A stretch of 64,000 nt of DNA from Mesorhizobium norvegicum (GTDB lineage: Bacteria; Pseudomonadota; Alphaproteobacteria; Rhizobiales; Rhizobiaceae), in NCBI RefSeq assembly GCF_004919685.1, contig NZ_SMYZ01000042.1, positions 1 through 64,000 on the forward strand, written 5' to 3'. Positions 8,067 through 16,874 of this stretch are shown here, one piece after another. Below the pieces are notes generated by a model. The model did no database searches, was not told the origin of the DNA, and was given only the letters and a program-made list of their open reading frames with translations. Position 1 is the stretch's first letter; each line of letters opens with the position of its first letter. Both the position numbers and the translations under genes were made by a program.

Positions 8067-10535
8067 TCAGTTCTTTCGGGGCAGTTGCGGCACGAGGCTG
8101 CGCTTGCCGCCGTCCTTGCCCTTGGCTTCGGGCTTCGGCGCCACCAGCTTCTTGGCCGCGGGCTTCTTCGCCACGGCCTTTCTGGGCTTCGGCGTTTCTT
8201 CCGGCTCTTCCTTCTTCGGCTTCACCGGCGCCTCGTCGGCGAGCGATTCAAGCTTCAGGCCGGTCTCGCCGGTTTCCTTCTTCTCGACGGTGACGCGCAC
8301 CGTGCCGCCCTTCTTGAGCTTGCCGAACAGCACCTCGTCAGCCAACGGCTTCTTGATGTGCTCCTGGATGACCCGGCCGAGCGGCCGCGCCCCCATGCGC
8401 TCGTCATAACCCTTGTCGGCGAGCCAGGCGATCGCATCCGCCGACAGGTCGAAGGTGACGCCACGCTCGGAAAGCTGGGCCTCGAGCTGCATGACGAACT
8501 TCTGCACCACCTGATGGATGACCGGCACCGGCAGCGAACCGAACGGGATGATCGCATCGAGACGGTTGCGGAACTCCGGCGTGAACAGCCGGTTGATCGC
8601 CTCGACATCGTCGCCTTCGCGCTTGGTCGAACCGAAACCGATCGCCGCGCGCTGAGCATCCGACGCGCCCGCATTGGTGGTCATGATCAGGATCACGTTG
8701 CGGAAGTCGATCTGCTTGCCGTTGTGGTCGGTCAGCTTGCCGTGGTCCATCACCTGCAACAGGATGTTGAACAGATCCGGATGCGCCTTCTCGACTTCGT
8801 CCAGCAACAGCACGCAGTGAGGATGCTGGTCGACGCCGTCGGTCAAAAGACCGCCCTGGTCGAAGCCGACATAGCCGGGAGGAGCACCGATCAGCCGCGA
8901 CACGGTGTGGCGTTCCATATATTCCGACATGTCGAAGCGGATCAGCTCGACGCCGAGCGAGGCAGCCAACTGCTTGGCCACTTCGGTCTTGCCGACACCC
9001 GTCGGGCCGGAGAACAGGTAGGAGCCGATCGGCTTCTCCGGTTCACGCAGTCCGGCACGTGCCAGCTTGATCGCCGAGGTCAGCGCACTGATCGCCGTGT
9101 CCTGGCCATAGACGACGCGCTTCAGCTCGATGTCGAGGCCTTGCAGCACCTTCTCGTCGTCGGCCGAAACCGTCTTAGGCGGGATGCGGGCCATGGTGGC
9201 GATCGTCGCTTCGATCTCCTTGATGCCGATGACCTTCTTGCGCTTGGCTTCCGGCACCAGCATCTGCGAGGCGCCGGTCTCGTCGATCACGTCGATCGCC
9301 TTGTCCGGCAGCTTGCGGTCGTTGATGTAGCGCGCCGACAGCTCCACCGAGGCCTTGATCGCCTCGTTGGTGAACTTCACCTTGTGGAACTCCTCATAAT
9401 AGGGCTTGAGGCCCTTCATGATCTCGATGGCGTCCTCGATGGTCGGCTCGTTGACGTCGATCTTCTGGAAGCGCCGCACCAGGGCACGGTCCTTCTCGAA
9501 GAACTGGCGGAATTCCTTGTAGGTGGTCGAGCCGATGCAGCGGATCGCACCCGACGACAAGGCCGGCTTCAAAAGGTTCGACGCGTCCATGGCGCCGCCT
9601 GATGTGGCCCCTGCCCCGATCACCGTGTGGATCTCGTCGATGAACAGCACGGCACCTGGATAGTCCTCGAGCTCCTTGACGACCTGCTTCAGTCGTTCCT
9701 CGAAATCGCCGCGATAGCGCGTGCCGGCGAGCAGCGTGCCCATGTCGAGCGCGAAGATGGTGGCGTTGTGCAGCACTTCGGGAACGTCACCCTCGACGAT
9801 GCGCTTGGCCAGGCCCTCGGCGATCGCCGTCTTGCCGACGCCGGGATCGCCGACATAGAGCGGGTTGTTCTTGGAGCGGCGGCACAGCACCTGGATGGTG
9901 CGGTTAATCTCGGACTCGCGGCCGATCAGCGGATCGATCTTGCCGGCCTTGGCCTTGTTGTTCAGGTTGACGCAATAAGCCGTCAGCGCATCTTGCTGCT
10001 GCTTCTTCTTGCCGCCTTCCTCTTGCGGCTCGGCGCCGTTCTGGCCGCCCTGCTCATCATCGGCGCCGCGCGGCGAGCGTGTCTCCGACGCGCCCGGACG
10101 CTTGGCAATGCCGTGCGAGATATAGTTGACCGCGTCGTAGCGGGTCATCTGCTGTTCCTGCAGGAAATAGGCGGCATGGCTCTCGCGCTCGGCGAAGATG
10201 GCGACGAGCACGTTGGCGCCCGACACTTCCTCGCGGCCAGACGACTGGACATGGATCACCGCGCGCTGGATGACGCGCTGGAACCCGGCAGTCGGCTTGG
10301 AGTCCTCGTCATAACCGGTGACCAGATTGTCGAGCTCGGTGTCGATATAGGTGAGCACCGTGTGCTTGAGCTCGTCGAGATCGACATTGCAGGCGCGCAT
10401 GACGGCGGCCGCCTCGGTGTCGTCGATGAGCGCGAGCAGCAGATGTTCAAGGGTTGCGTATTCATGGTGCCGCTCATTGGCGAGCGTCAGCGCCTGGTGA
10501 AGCGCCTTTTCCAGGCCTTGGGAGAAAGCCGGCAT
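8067..10535 (-). CDS. clpA: ATP-dependent Clp protease ATP-binding subunit ClpA
   Basis: 822-residue AAA+ unfoldase that feeds substrates to ClpP. Visible in order: N-domain (FSQGLEKALHQALTLANERHHEYATLEHLL), first Walker A GDPGVGKTAI, Walker B VLFIDEIH, second Walker A GPTGVGKTEV, Walker B VLLLDEVEKAHPD. The final 70 residues form a Lys/Pro/Ala-rich tail beyond the E. coli length, common in alphaproteobacteria. It lies 6 bp behind clpS with its own GAGGTAAC ribosome binding site, so the adaptor and unfoldase are co-expressed. Confidence 0.97.
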   Translation of the reverse strand: MPAFSQGLEKALHQALTLANERHHEYATLEHLLLALIDDTEAAAVMRACNVDLDELKHTVLTYIDTELDNLVTGYDEDSKPTAGFQRVIQRAVIHVQSSGREEVSGANVLVAIFAERESHAAYFLQEQQMTRYDAVNYISHGIAKRPGASETRSPRGADDEQGGQNGAEPQEEGGKKKQQQDALTAYCVNLNNKAKAGKIDPLIGRESEINRTIQVLCRRSKNNPLYVGDPGVGKTAIAEGLAKRIVEGDVPEVLHNATIFALDMGTLLAGTRYRGDFEERLKQVVKELEDYPGAVLFIDEIHTVIGAGATSGGAMDASNLLKPALSSGAIRCIGSTTYKEFRQFFEKDRALVRRFQKIDVNEPTIEDAIEIMKGLKPYYEEFHKVKFTNEAIKASVELSARYINDRKLPDKAIDVIDETGASQMLVPEAKRKKVIGIKEIEATIATMARIPPKTVSADDEKVLQGLDIELKRVVYGQDTAISALTSAIKLARAGLREPEKPIGSYLFSGPTGVGKTEVAKQLAASLGVELIRFDMSEYMERHTVSRLIGAPPGYVGFDQGGLLTDGVDQHPHCVLLLDEVEKAHPDLFNILLQVMDHGKLTDHNGKQIDFRNVILIMTTNAGASDAQRAAIGFGSTKREGDDVEAINRLFTPEFRNRLDAIIPFGSLPVPVIHQVVQKFVMQLEAQLSERGVTFDLSADAIAWLADKGYDERMGARPLGRVIQEHIKKPLADEVLFGKLKKGGTVRVTVEKKETGETGLKLESLADEAPVKPKKEEPEETPKPRKAVAKKPAAKKLVAPKPEAKGKDGGKRSLVPQLPRKN

Positions 10536-10541
10536 GTTACC

Positions 10542-10937
10542 TCACTTCTTCTCCATCACGCATTGCAGCGGATGCTGATTCTGTCGGGCGAAATCCATGA
10601 CCTGGGACACTTTGGTCTCGGCCACCTCGAATGTATAGACCCCGCACTCGCCCACTCCATGATTGTGAACATGAAGCATGATGCGTGTGGCGGCTTCGCG
10701 GTCCTTCTGGAAAAAACGCTCCAGCACGTGAACCACGAACTCCATGGGCGTGTAGTCGTCGTTGAGGATGAGGACCCGATAAAGGCTGGGCTTCTTGGTT
10801 TTGGTTTTGGTGCGCGTGATGACGGCCGTCCCACGGCCGGCTTCATTGCCGTTGCCGTCGCCGTTTTGCATCCGCACCACGTGTCTCGTGGCAGTCAAAC
10901 CGATCGTCACGTATTCCTGCCTCTTTCGAATCCCCAT
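10542..10937 (-). CDS. clpS: ATP-dependent Clp protease adaptor ClpS
   Basis: Adaptor that delivers N-degron substrates to ClpA. The core YRVLILNDDYTPMEFVVHVLERFF and the HVHNHGVGECGVYTFEVAETK block carry the N-degron pocket. The 131-residue form starts at 10937, about 25 nt downstream of the predicted transcription start; a second ATG at 10871 would give 109 residues beginning MQNGDGNGNEAGRG. Neither has a strong ribosome binding site, so the start is uncertain. First gene of the clpSA operon. Confidence 0.93.
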   Translation of the reverse strand: MGIRKRQEYVTIGLTATRHVVRMQNGDGNGNEAGRGTAVITRTKTKTKKPSLYRVLILNDDYTPMEFVVHVLERFFQKDREAATRIMLHVHNHGVGECGVYTFEVAETKVSQVMDFARQNQHPLQCVMEKK

Positions 10938-10968
10938 GCGAGTTCGACATGTAGGTGTTCGATGGACG

Positions 10969-10996
10969 ATTTTAAGCCCTTCTGTTTAGCTGACAA
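10969..10996 (-). promoter_or_regulatory. Candidate sigma70 promoter of clpSA
   Basis: On the minus strand a TTGTCA (10996-10991) is followed after 16 bp by TAAAAT (10974-10969). This is a good match to a housekeeping promoter and lies 32 bp upstream of the upper ClpS start codon. Confidence 0.55.
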
Positions 10997-11072
10997 TATG
11001 GCTAGGTGACCAAACTTGGACGATTTTCGCAATCGTGAAGGGACGCGAGGCCCTGGAGCGGAAATCGACATG

Positions 11073-11106
11073 AAAAAACCCGGCCGCGTTTCCGCAGCCG
11101 GGCTTT
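11073..11106 (-). terminator. Terminator downstream of the phasin gene
   Basis: GC-rich stem (CCCGGC-x-GCG paired with CGC-x-GCCGGG, loop TTTC) followed on the minus strand by six T residues, about 60 bp past the phasin stop codon. It has the normal intrinsic terminator form. Confidence 0.8.
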
Positions 11107-11168
11107 GTCCCGATCCCAAAGGGCCGGATTTGGGTCGCGGCAGGCGAAATGACTTCGCCCGGGCGGAA

Positions 11169-11498
11169 TTACTTCGCCTTGGCAACGATCGATTCGAAGG
11201 GCTTGTAGGCTTCCTTGGCGAGTTCGGCATAGAGGTCGCCAATCTTGGTGGCCTCGGCGACGAACGCCTCATAGGACTGCTTGGCGTAATCCGACTGGAT
11301 CTCGATCGCCTTTTCCAGCGACTTGGCCGAGAACAGCTTCTCCACGGTGGCGCTGCCGGCCTCAAAACTCTTCTTGGTGTATTCGCCAGCCTCGGTCGCG
11401 ATCGCCTGCGCGCCCTTGGAGAGCGACGCGAAGCTCTTCAATCCGGTGTCGGCGAACTCTTTGCCGTATTTGCTGAAGTCCTCATAGGTCTGGGTCAT
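11169..11498 (-). CDS. Phasin family protein
   Basis: 109-residue amphipathic helical protein of the phasin_2 family, which coats polyhydroxyalkanoate granules. Characteristic are the N-terminal YEDFSKYGKEFADTGLKSFASL and the C-terminal YAKQSYEAFVAEATKIGDLY...KEAYKPFESIVAKAK. The RBS GGGAA lies before the ATG at 11498. The gene is monocistronic, with a terminator downstream and a strong promoter with two operator-like repeats upstream, suggesting high but repressible expression. Confidence 0.88.
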   Translation of the reverse strand: MTQTYEDFSKYGKEFADTGLKSFASLSKGAQAIATEAGEYTKKSFEAGSATVEKLFSAKSLEKAIEIQSDYAKQSYEAFVAEATKIGDLYAELAKEAYKPFESIVAKAK

Positions 11499-11546
11499 TT
11501 CACGATTCCCTTGACGGTTGAGGCGTCCTTCTTCGGGGCGCCCTTG

Positions 11547-11587
11547 TGCAATGCAAGATAATACATTGTGCGCCGCACAAAAGTCAA
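11547..11587 (-). promoter_or_regulatory. Phasin promoter with two TGC-N3-GCA operators (PhaR-like)
   Basis: Minus-strand promoter: -35 TTGACT at 11587-11582, an 18-bp spacer and -10 TATTAT at 11563-11558. One palindrome TTGTGC-GGC-GCACAA (11566-11580) fills the spacer. A second TGC-N3-GCA site (11547-11555) sits over the expected start point. The centres are 22 bp apart, about two helical turns. PhaR repressors of alphaproteobacteria bind TGC/GCA dyads at phasin genes; assignment to PhaR is by analogy. Confidence 0.65.
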
Positions 11588-11680
11588 TATTTCACTCGCC
11601 TGCGGGACCCGCCTGCGCAGCCAATGGCTAAAAATCGAATAAAGAGAGCTTCAAGCCCGAAGAAAATGGTGAACGCGGCG

Positions 11681-11703
11681 GTTACCATAAACGGATTGGT
11701 AAC
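11681..11703. promoter_or_regulatory. GTTACC-N11-GGTAAC inverted repeat
   Basis: A dyad with 6-bp perfect arms (11681-11686 and 11698-11703) about 80 bp upstream of the D-Ala-D-Ala carboxypeptidase start. The TTACCAT half resembles CtrA-type TTAACCAT half-sites, but the match is imperfect. Possible operator for an envelope or cell-cycle regulator. Confidence 0.3.
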
Positions 11704-11783
11704 GCTGCCCCGGTAGCTTGGCCGGAAGCGAGGCAGGACCCTTTGCCGCCTCCAACGCAACGAAGAATCCAAGGGAAGTACCA

Positions 11784-13217
11784 GTGCGTAAGGCGTTGTT
11801 GGGCATCGTTTCCAAATCCACCTCCCCCCTCAAAACGATCATGATCTTCGCCATGGCGATGACGTTCGTTTGTGGCGACGTTGTCTCGTCGCTGGCGGCG
11901 AGGCAGGCGGCCATTGTCGTGGACGCCAAGACCGGCAAGGTGCTGTACTCCGCGGATGCCAACGGCAGGCGCTATCCGGCTTCGCTGACCAAAATGATGA
12001 CGCTTTATTTGACCTTCGAGGCGATGGCGAAGGGCGAGATCAGCAGGAACTCACCAGTCGTGTTTTCGGCCCATGCATCCGCCGAGGCGCCGACGAAACT
12101 CGGCGTGAAGCCGGGCGGCTCTGTCACGGTCGAGACCGCGATCCTGTCGATCGTCACCAAGTCAGCGAACGACTCGGCCACCGCGCTAGGTGAAATGCTC
12201 GGCGGCAATGAACCCACTTTTGCCCGCATGATGACCGCCAAGGCACGGGCGCTGGGTATGGACGGCACCGTCTTCCGCAACGCCAACGGCTTGCCCGACC
12301 CCGGCCAGTTCACCACCGCGCGCGACATGGCAACGCTCGGCATCGCACTGCGGGAACATTTTCCCCAATACTATGGCTATTTCTCGCAGCGGTCCTTTCT
12401 CTATGGCCGTCAGCGCATCAATGGTCACAACCGTCTGCTTGGACGCATCAAGGGCGTCGATGGCATCAAGACCGGCTACACCCGCGCCTCCGGTTTTAAT
12501 CTCGTCTCGTCGGTTTCCGACGGCAACCGCCGCCTCGTCGCCGTTGTCATGGGCGGCACCTCGGGTGGCAGCCGCGACAATCAGATGGCGGGCCTGATCA
12601 ACACCTATATGCCGCGGGCCTCGACCCGCGGCGGCGGTGCCCTGGTAGCCGATGCGGACAGTAACAATCCGATCAAGGCGCTAGCCAAGGTGCTGCTTCC
12701 CAAGCACGACGCGCCGACCCCGGACGATAAGCCTGTGACAGTGGCCGAGGCCGATACAGCCGTCGCCGAAGACGCGACGGTCGCACAGGGCGATAGCGAT
12801 GATGAAGAGAGCGCCGAGGCTGAAACGCCCAAGCTGGCCGTCGCCGTCCCCGCAAGGAAGGTGAAGACGGTCATCGTCGCCGCCCCCAAGGTCGCCACGG
12901 CCCAGGTCGTGGCTTCCTATGCCGAGCCAACTCCGGCGGCCGTTGACCCGGTCAACACGGCGTCGGTGCCGTCGGGCTGGGCCATTCAGGTCGCCTCGTC
13001 GCCAAAGCAGTCCGAAGCCCAGGCCTTCCTCGACAAGACCACCAAGCAGGCACCCAAGGTGCTGGCCGACGCCTCCGGCTTCACCGTCGCCTTCGACAAG
13101 GATGGCGTCACCTACTACCGCGCCCGCTTCGGTGGCTTTGGTTCGAAGACCGCGGCCTGGAAGGCCTGCACCGCTTTGAAGAAGAAGAACATCGAGTGCT
13201 ACGCCGTCCAGCAGTAG
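11784..13217 (+). CDS. D-alanyl-D-alanine carboxypeptidase with SPOR domain
   Basis: Penicillin-binding protein (peptidase S11) that trims the terminal D-Ala of peptidoglycan stem peptides in the periplasm. Catalytic motifs are present in order: SLTK (SxxK), SAN (SxN) and KTGYT (KTG). A signal peptide (hydrophobic TIMIFAMAMTFVCGDVVSSLA) precedes the domain. After an Ala/Asp/Glu-rich linker comes a C-terminal SPOR domain (WAIQVASSP...ECYAVQQ), which binds denuded glycan and often targets to the septum. The GTG at 11784 is chosen because AAGGGAAG lies 6-7 bp before it; this gives 477 residues. Confidence 0.9.
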   Translation: MRKALLGIVSKSTSPLKTIMIFAMAMTFVCGDVVSSLAARQAAIVVDAKTGKVLYSADANGRRYPASLTKMMTLYLTFEAMAKGEISRNSPVVFSAHASAEAPTKLGVKPGGSVTVETAILSIVTKSANDSATALGEMLGGNEPTFARMMTAKARALGMDGTVFRNANGLPDPGQFTTARDMATLGIALREHFPQYYGYFSQRSFLYGRQRINGHNRLLGRIKGVDGIKTGYTRASGFNLVSSVSDGNRRLVAVVMGGTSGGSRDNQMAGLINTYMPRASTRGGGALVADADSNNPIKALAKVLLPKHDAPTPDDKPVTVAEADTAVAEDATVAQGDSDDEESAEAETPKLAVAVPARKVKTVIVAAPKVATAQVVASYAEPTPAAVDPVNTASVPSGWAIQVASSPKQSEAQAFLDKTTKQAPKVLADASGFTVAFDKDGVTYYRARFGGFGSKTAAWKACTALKKKNIECYAVQQ

Positions 13218-13263
13218 GACGGCGTGGAGGTCATCTCCCGGAAAAATTCTGCGTCGAAGGAGA

Positions 13264-13962
13264 CTAGTTGTGATTGGAGAGCAAGACGTCCTTGGCTTCG
13301 TTAATCCGCGCCGCCAGGAAAGACGTGCCGCCGATATCGGGGTGCAGGCGCTGCATCAGGCGGCGGTGCGCCTTGCGGACATCCGCCGCGGCGGCCCCCG
13401 CTTCAAGACCAAGGACCTTGTAGGCCTCCTCCTTAGTCATGGCGCCCGGACCTGGCGCAACACCCAGCCTTTCGCCACCGTCCGTCTCAGCGTTTTTGCG
13501 CCAGACGGGAAATCTGCCGTCAAGATACGTCTCTAGCAGCTGCCGGCTCTCCGGATCGGCGGAGAGTTCCCGGTGGAGATGCTGCAACTCCGCCAGCCCC
13601 ATCGCGCCAAGCATCTTGCCTTCGTGGCGGCCAGCCAGGATCAGTCCTTCGAGGCCGCCGGTATCGTGATCGAGTTCCATCTCGAGCGCGGCTGTTCGCA
13701 CGGTCGAGCGCTTGCCCGGCGCCAGCCCGGCCGGCTGGCGCTTCATGCGCATGGAACCATACCAAGCAAGCGCCGCGGCGAGGATCATGCCGCCGATGCC
13801 TTCACGGCCGACCACAAGCACGGCAACGCCGACAAGTGCCAGAAGAGCCGGCCCAAGCGTTCGCATCGTGCCCGCCAGTTTCGCTGGGTCGGCGCGCAGA
13901 AAGATCGTCACCGCGCCGAGAAGCAGCAGAAGCAACGCTACAAAAGCGATGATTGCGCCCAT
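13264..13962 (-). CDS. Membrane-anchored J-domain protein (DnaJ-like)
   Basis: 232 residues: two or three N-terminal membrane segments (IIAFVALLLLLLGAVTIFL, LGPALLALVGVAVLVV), a cytosolic middle and a C-terminal J-domain (EEAYKVLGL...LMQRLHPDIGGTSFLAARINEAKDVLL) with the HPD motif that stimulates DnaK. This architecture matches membrane type III J-proteins (DjlA/TIM14-like). Its ATG overlaps the stop of the upstream VWA gene (TAATG), so the two are coupled. Confidence 0.85.
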   Translation of the reverse strand: MGAIIAFVALLLLLLGAVTIFLRADPAKLAGTMRTLGPALLALVGVAVLVVGREGIGGMILAAALAWYGSMRMKRQPAGLAPGKRSTVRTAALEMELDHDTGGLEGLILAGRHEGKMLGAMGLAELQHLHRELSADPESRQLLETYLDGRFPVWRKNAETDGGERLGVAPGPGAMTKEEAYKVLGLEAGAAAADVRKAHRRLMQRLHPDIGGTSFLAARINEAKDVLLSNHN

Positions 13963-14693
13963 TATTTTCCGCCGCCCCGCAGATGCTCGATCATCAACCG
14001 GTCTTCCGGCCTGCCCCTGGCTTCGAGCGCCTTCAACCCGCCGGTCGCAAACACGGCAACGGCCGAAAGCAGTCCTGCCAGGGTCGCGGCAGCCCGCCGA
14101 TCAAATCGGAACCAAGCCCCTTTGGACAGCCGCGCGACCTCCTTGAACGCCTTTTCTGCGCCGGAATCATGACCTTCCTGAAAGACGAAGACAGGAACGC
14201 CATGCAGGCCGAGGCTACCGGCCTTTTCGGCCAGATCGTCAATATCCTCTTCCATCGCATCGCCGATGTAGACGAGCGCATTAACCTTGGCGGCCGCCGT
14301 CTGTTTCAGCGCATGCGCCAGCACCTTGCCGATCTGGGTGTGGCCGCTGCGGCATTCGATCCGCGTCATCAGCTGCTTCAAGGCATTGGTGTCGCTCACG
14401 AAAGCGGAGGAACGACACTCGCCGAGACCGCGAAAATAAACCAGTTGCACGCTGAGGGTTCCGGCCTTGCCGACGGCGTCGAACATCTGGCCCTGCAGCG
14501 TGCAGGCCAGATCCCAGGTCGGCTGGCGGCTCATCGTCGCGTCGAGGGCAAGGATCAGCCTGCCCGAACCGGTCGCCGACGCGGCAAGTGTCCTCGCCTG
14601 ACGAATGAAGGCGTCGATCTCGCCGGCGTTGGATTGAGGCTTGATCGGCGCAGGATTGGCCCTCGCGGGCACGGGCTGCTTCTTGTCGCTCAT
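13962..14693 (-). CDS. VWA-like domain protein
   Basis: About 243 residues with a von Willebrand A-type fold: RLILALDATMSRQPTWDLA resembles the MIDAS DxSxS strand but with DATMS, and VNALVYIGDAMEEDIDD supplies the later acidic motif. Cytosolic. The start at ATG 14693 (MSDKKQ) is preferred because a longer form from 14747 adds a non-conserved leader. Translationally coupled to the J-domain gene through a 1-bp stop/start overlap. Function unknown; a chaperone-linked role is inference only. Confidence 0.7.
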   Translation of the reverse strand: MSDKKQPVPARANPAPIKPQSNAGEIDAFIRQARTLAASATGSGRLILALDATMSRQPTWDLACTLQGQMFDAVGKAGTLSVQLVYFRGLGECRSSAFVSDTNALKQLMTRIECRSGHTQIGKVLAHALKQTAAAKVNALVYIGDAMEEDIDDLAEKAGSLGLHGVPVFVFQEGHDSGAEKAFKEVARLSKGAWFRFDRRAAATLAGLLSAVAVFATGGLKALEARGRPEDRLMIEHLRGGGK

Positions 14694-14776
14694 AAAAACA
14701 AGATGTGGCGTCGTAACATCGCTTGCAAGCCCCACATCGGGTGGCACAAAGGGCCAGAGGGTGATGTCACCTGGGG

Positions 14777-15214
14777 TCAGAGCAGGCCGAGATCGGCAAG
14801 CTCGCGCCTGAGTTTCGGCGGCATCTCAATCAGCCCGGCCTTACCCTTGCCGAGATCGAGCGGCGCGTCCGCCGGCTTCAGATAGCGCCAGCCCTGAAAA
14901 GCCCGGCGCGGCTGCCAGTCGGTTCGAACAACCTCGGGGTCGAGAATCAGGTGGCAGCGGCCGATGCCTTCACCGTCGGTGAACGGCCGGATCTCGGTGA
15001 TCAGCTGGCGGCACTGCACATTGCCCTTGATCACCCAGTAAAGCGAACCGCCATCGGTAACCTCGGCGCCACGCGTCGGCATCATGCGGGTGGTGTGGTA
15101 TTGCTCGACCGGCTCACCGGCGCGCCGCCGCTCGTCGAGGCGGAAGGCAATCCACTCTTCGAGATCCTCGACGCTGTCGCAGCCGACACAGAGTTTTATG
15201 AGATTGAGAGACAT
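14777..15214 (-). CDS. DUF1489 family protein
   Basis: 145-residue cytosolic protein of DUF1489, a family restricted largely to alphaproteobacteria and of unknown function. Recognisable stretches are NLIKLCVGCDSVEDL, the conserved HTTRMMPTRGAEV and GSLYWVIKGNVQCRQ, and the tail WRYLKPADAPLDL. It lies 83 bp upstream of the VWA gene in the same direction. Confidence 0.8.
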   Translation of the reverse strand: MSLNLIKLCVGCDSVEDLEEWIAFRLDERRRAGEPVEQYHTTRMMPTRGAEVTDGGSLYWVIKGNVQCRQLITEIRPFTDGEGIGRCHLILDPEVVRTDWQPRRAFQGWRYLKPADAPLDLGKGKAGLIEMPPKLRRELADLGLL

Positions 15215-15291
15215 CGCTTAAGGTTTAGTCCCGCGCGCGGAGGCGTCAACGGCCTGATCGACTTCTCCACAGTGGCAGTTTAGGCCAGCCG

Positions 15292-16695
15292 TCAGCACTC
15301 CACGACATTGACGGCGAGCCCACCAAGGCTGGTTTCCTTGTACTTCTCGTTCATGTCTAGGCCGGTCTGGCGCATGGTCTCGATCGCCGCGTCGAGCGGC
15401 ACGAAATGGATGCCGTCGCCCTTGATAGCCAACGACGCCGCCGTCACCGCCTTGACCGCGCCCAGCGCATTGCGCTCGATGCACGGCACCTGAACCAGCC
15501 CGCCGACCGGATCGCAAGTCATGCCGAGATGATGTTCGAGCGCGATCTCGGCTGCATTCTCGACCTGTTCGGGCGTGCCGCCCATGACGGCGCACAGGCC
15601 GGCCGCCGCCATTGCCGACGCCGACCCGACCTCACCCTGGCAGCCGACCTCGGCGCCCGAGATCGAGGCATTGGTTTTGATGATGCCGCCGACGGCGGCG
15701 GCCGTCAGCAGGAAATCGCGGATGCTCGGCTGATCGGCTTCGGGATGGAAGTGCAGCCAGTAGCGCAGCACCGCCGGCAGCGTGCCGGCAGCGCCATTGG
15801 TCGGCGCGGTGACGACGCGCCCACCGGCCGCATTCTCCTCATTCACCGCCATGGCGTAGATCGACAGCCAGTCATTGGCGAGCAAGGGATTGGGCTTGTT
15901 CTGCTGCCACTGCTCCTGCAGCTTGTCGTGCAGCATGCGCGCCCGCCGGCGCACCTTCAGCCCGCCCGGCATGATGCCGTCCTGCGACAGGCCACGGTCG
16001 ATGCAGCCCTTCATGGCGCTCCAGATGCCGTCGAGGCCGGCGTCGAGCGCCTCGCGCGACATCTGCGTCTCCTCGTTGACGCGCTTCATGTCAGCGATGG
16101 AAAGGCCGCTTTTGCCGGCCATGGCCAGCATCTCGACCGCGTTCTTGAACGGATAAGGCACTTTCTTGCCTTCTGTCGTCACCGACCCCTTGGCCTTCAT
16201 CCGCTGCAGTTCTTCTTCCGAAACCACGAAGCCGCCGCCGATCGAATAATAGATGCGCTTGAGCAGCAGGCGGCCGCCGGCGTCATAGGCGTAGAACGCC
16301 ATGCCGTTGGCGTGACCGGTGAGCGGCGTCTTGCGGTCCAGCACCAGATCGGTGGCCGGGTCGAAGCGATAGGAGGGATGGCCGGGCGGCGAAATGCGCT
16401 TTTCGGCGGTGATGCGGCTGGCAATGCCATCGGCCTGATCGGGATCGACTGTCTGCGGCGTCAGACCGGCAAGGCCGAGGATGACGGCGCGATCACTGCC
16501 GTGGCCGATGCCGGTGTAGGCGAGTGACCCGTGCAGGCTGGCGCCAAGCCGGTCGACCTTCACACCCGCCGGACGCGGCCAGTCATTTCCCGCGACCTCG
16601 TCGAGAAACCGCGCAGCGGCGGTCATCGGCCCCATCGTGTGCGAACTCGAGGGTCCTATGCCGATCTTGAACAGGTCGAAAACCGAAAGGAACAC
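15292..16695 (-). CDS. sdaA: L-serine ammonia-lyase (iron-sulfur L-serine dehydratase)
   Basis: 467-residue single-chain enzyme converting L-serine to pyruvate and ammonia. The N-terminal beta domain starts SVFDLFKIGIGPSSSHTMGPM. The catalytic alpha domain carries cysteines in GAEVGCQGEVGSA, MTCDPVGGLVQVPCIERN and the C-terminal VNVVEC, which fits the [4Fe-4S] ligands plus the C-terminal Cys tail known to enter the active site. The start is GTG at 16695 behind AGGAGA; the first residues then match the family. Confidence 0.93.
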   Translation of the reverse strand: MFLSVFDLFKIGIGPSSSHTMGPMTAAARFLDEVAGNDWPRPAGVKVDRLGASLHGSLAYTGIGHGSDRAVILGLAGLTPQTVDPDQADGIASRITAEKRISPPGHPSYRFDPATDLVLDRKTPLTGHANGMAFYAYDAGGRLLLKRIYYSIGGGFVVSEEELQRMKAKGSVTTEGKKVPYPFKNAVEMLAMAGKSGLSIADMKRVNEETQMSREALDAGLDGIWSAMKGCIDRGLSQDGIMPGGLKVRRRARMLHDKLQEQWQQNKPNPLLANDWLSIYAMAVNEENAAGGRVVTAPTNGAAGTLPAVLRYWLHFHPEADQPSIRDFLLTAAAVGGIIKTNASISGAEVGCQGEVGSASAMAAAGLCAVMGGTPEQVENAAEIALEHHLGMTCDPVGGLVQVPCIERNALGAVKAVTAASLAIKGDGIHFVPLDAAIETMRQTGLDMNEKYKETSLGGLAVNVVEC

Positions 16696-16874
16696 GCGGC
16701 GTTGTCTCCTGGAGTCAGGTCGAGGATTATATATAGGAATTCCCAGGATGTTTCCGCTCTTTTGGAAATCGCGGCGCTGCACCCGCCGACCTTGTTTGCT
16801 CCGGCAGCGACATTGGTGCCGATCGCTGTATGCGGACATCGAAGCGATCGCGCTGAATGTGATAAATTCAGGCC

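Noticed and set aside
8085..9602. Long plus-strand frame (505 codons) opposite clpA
   Set aside because: Mirror frame of a highly conserved GC-rich gene; composition is Arg/Asp/Leu-rich and no domain is present.
10876..10890. CCACG/CGTGG hairpin in the clpS start region
   Set aside because: Short stem inside likely coding sequence and no regulatory context.
15406..16527. Plus-strand frame opposite sdaA
   Set aside because: sdaA shows all catalytic motifs; the opposite frame has no recognisable features.
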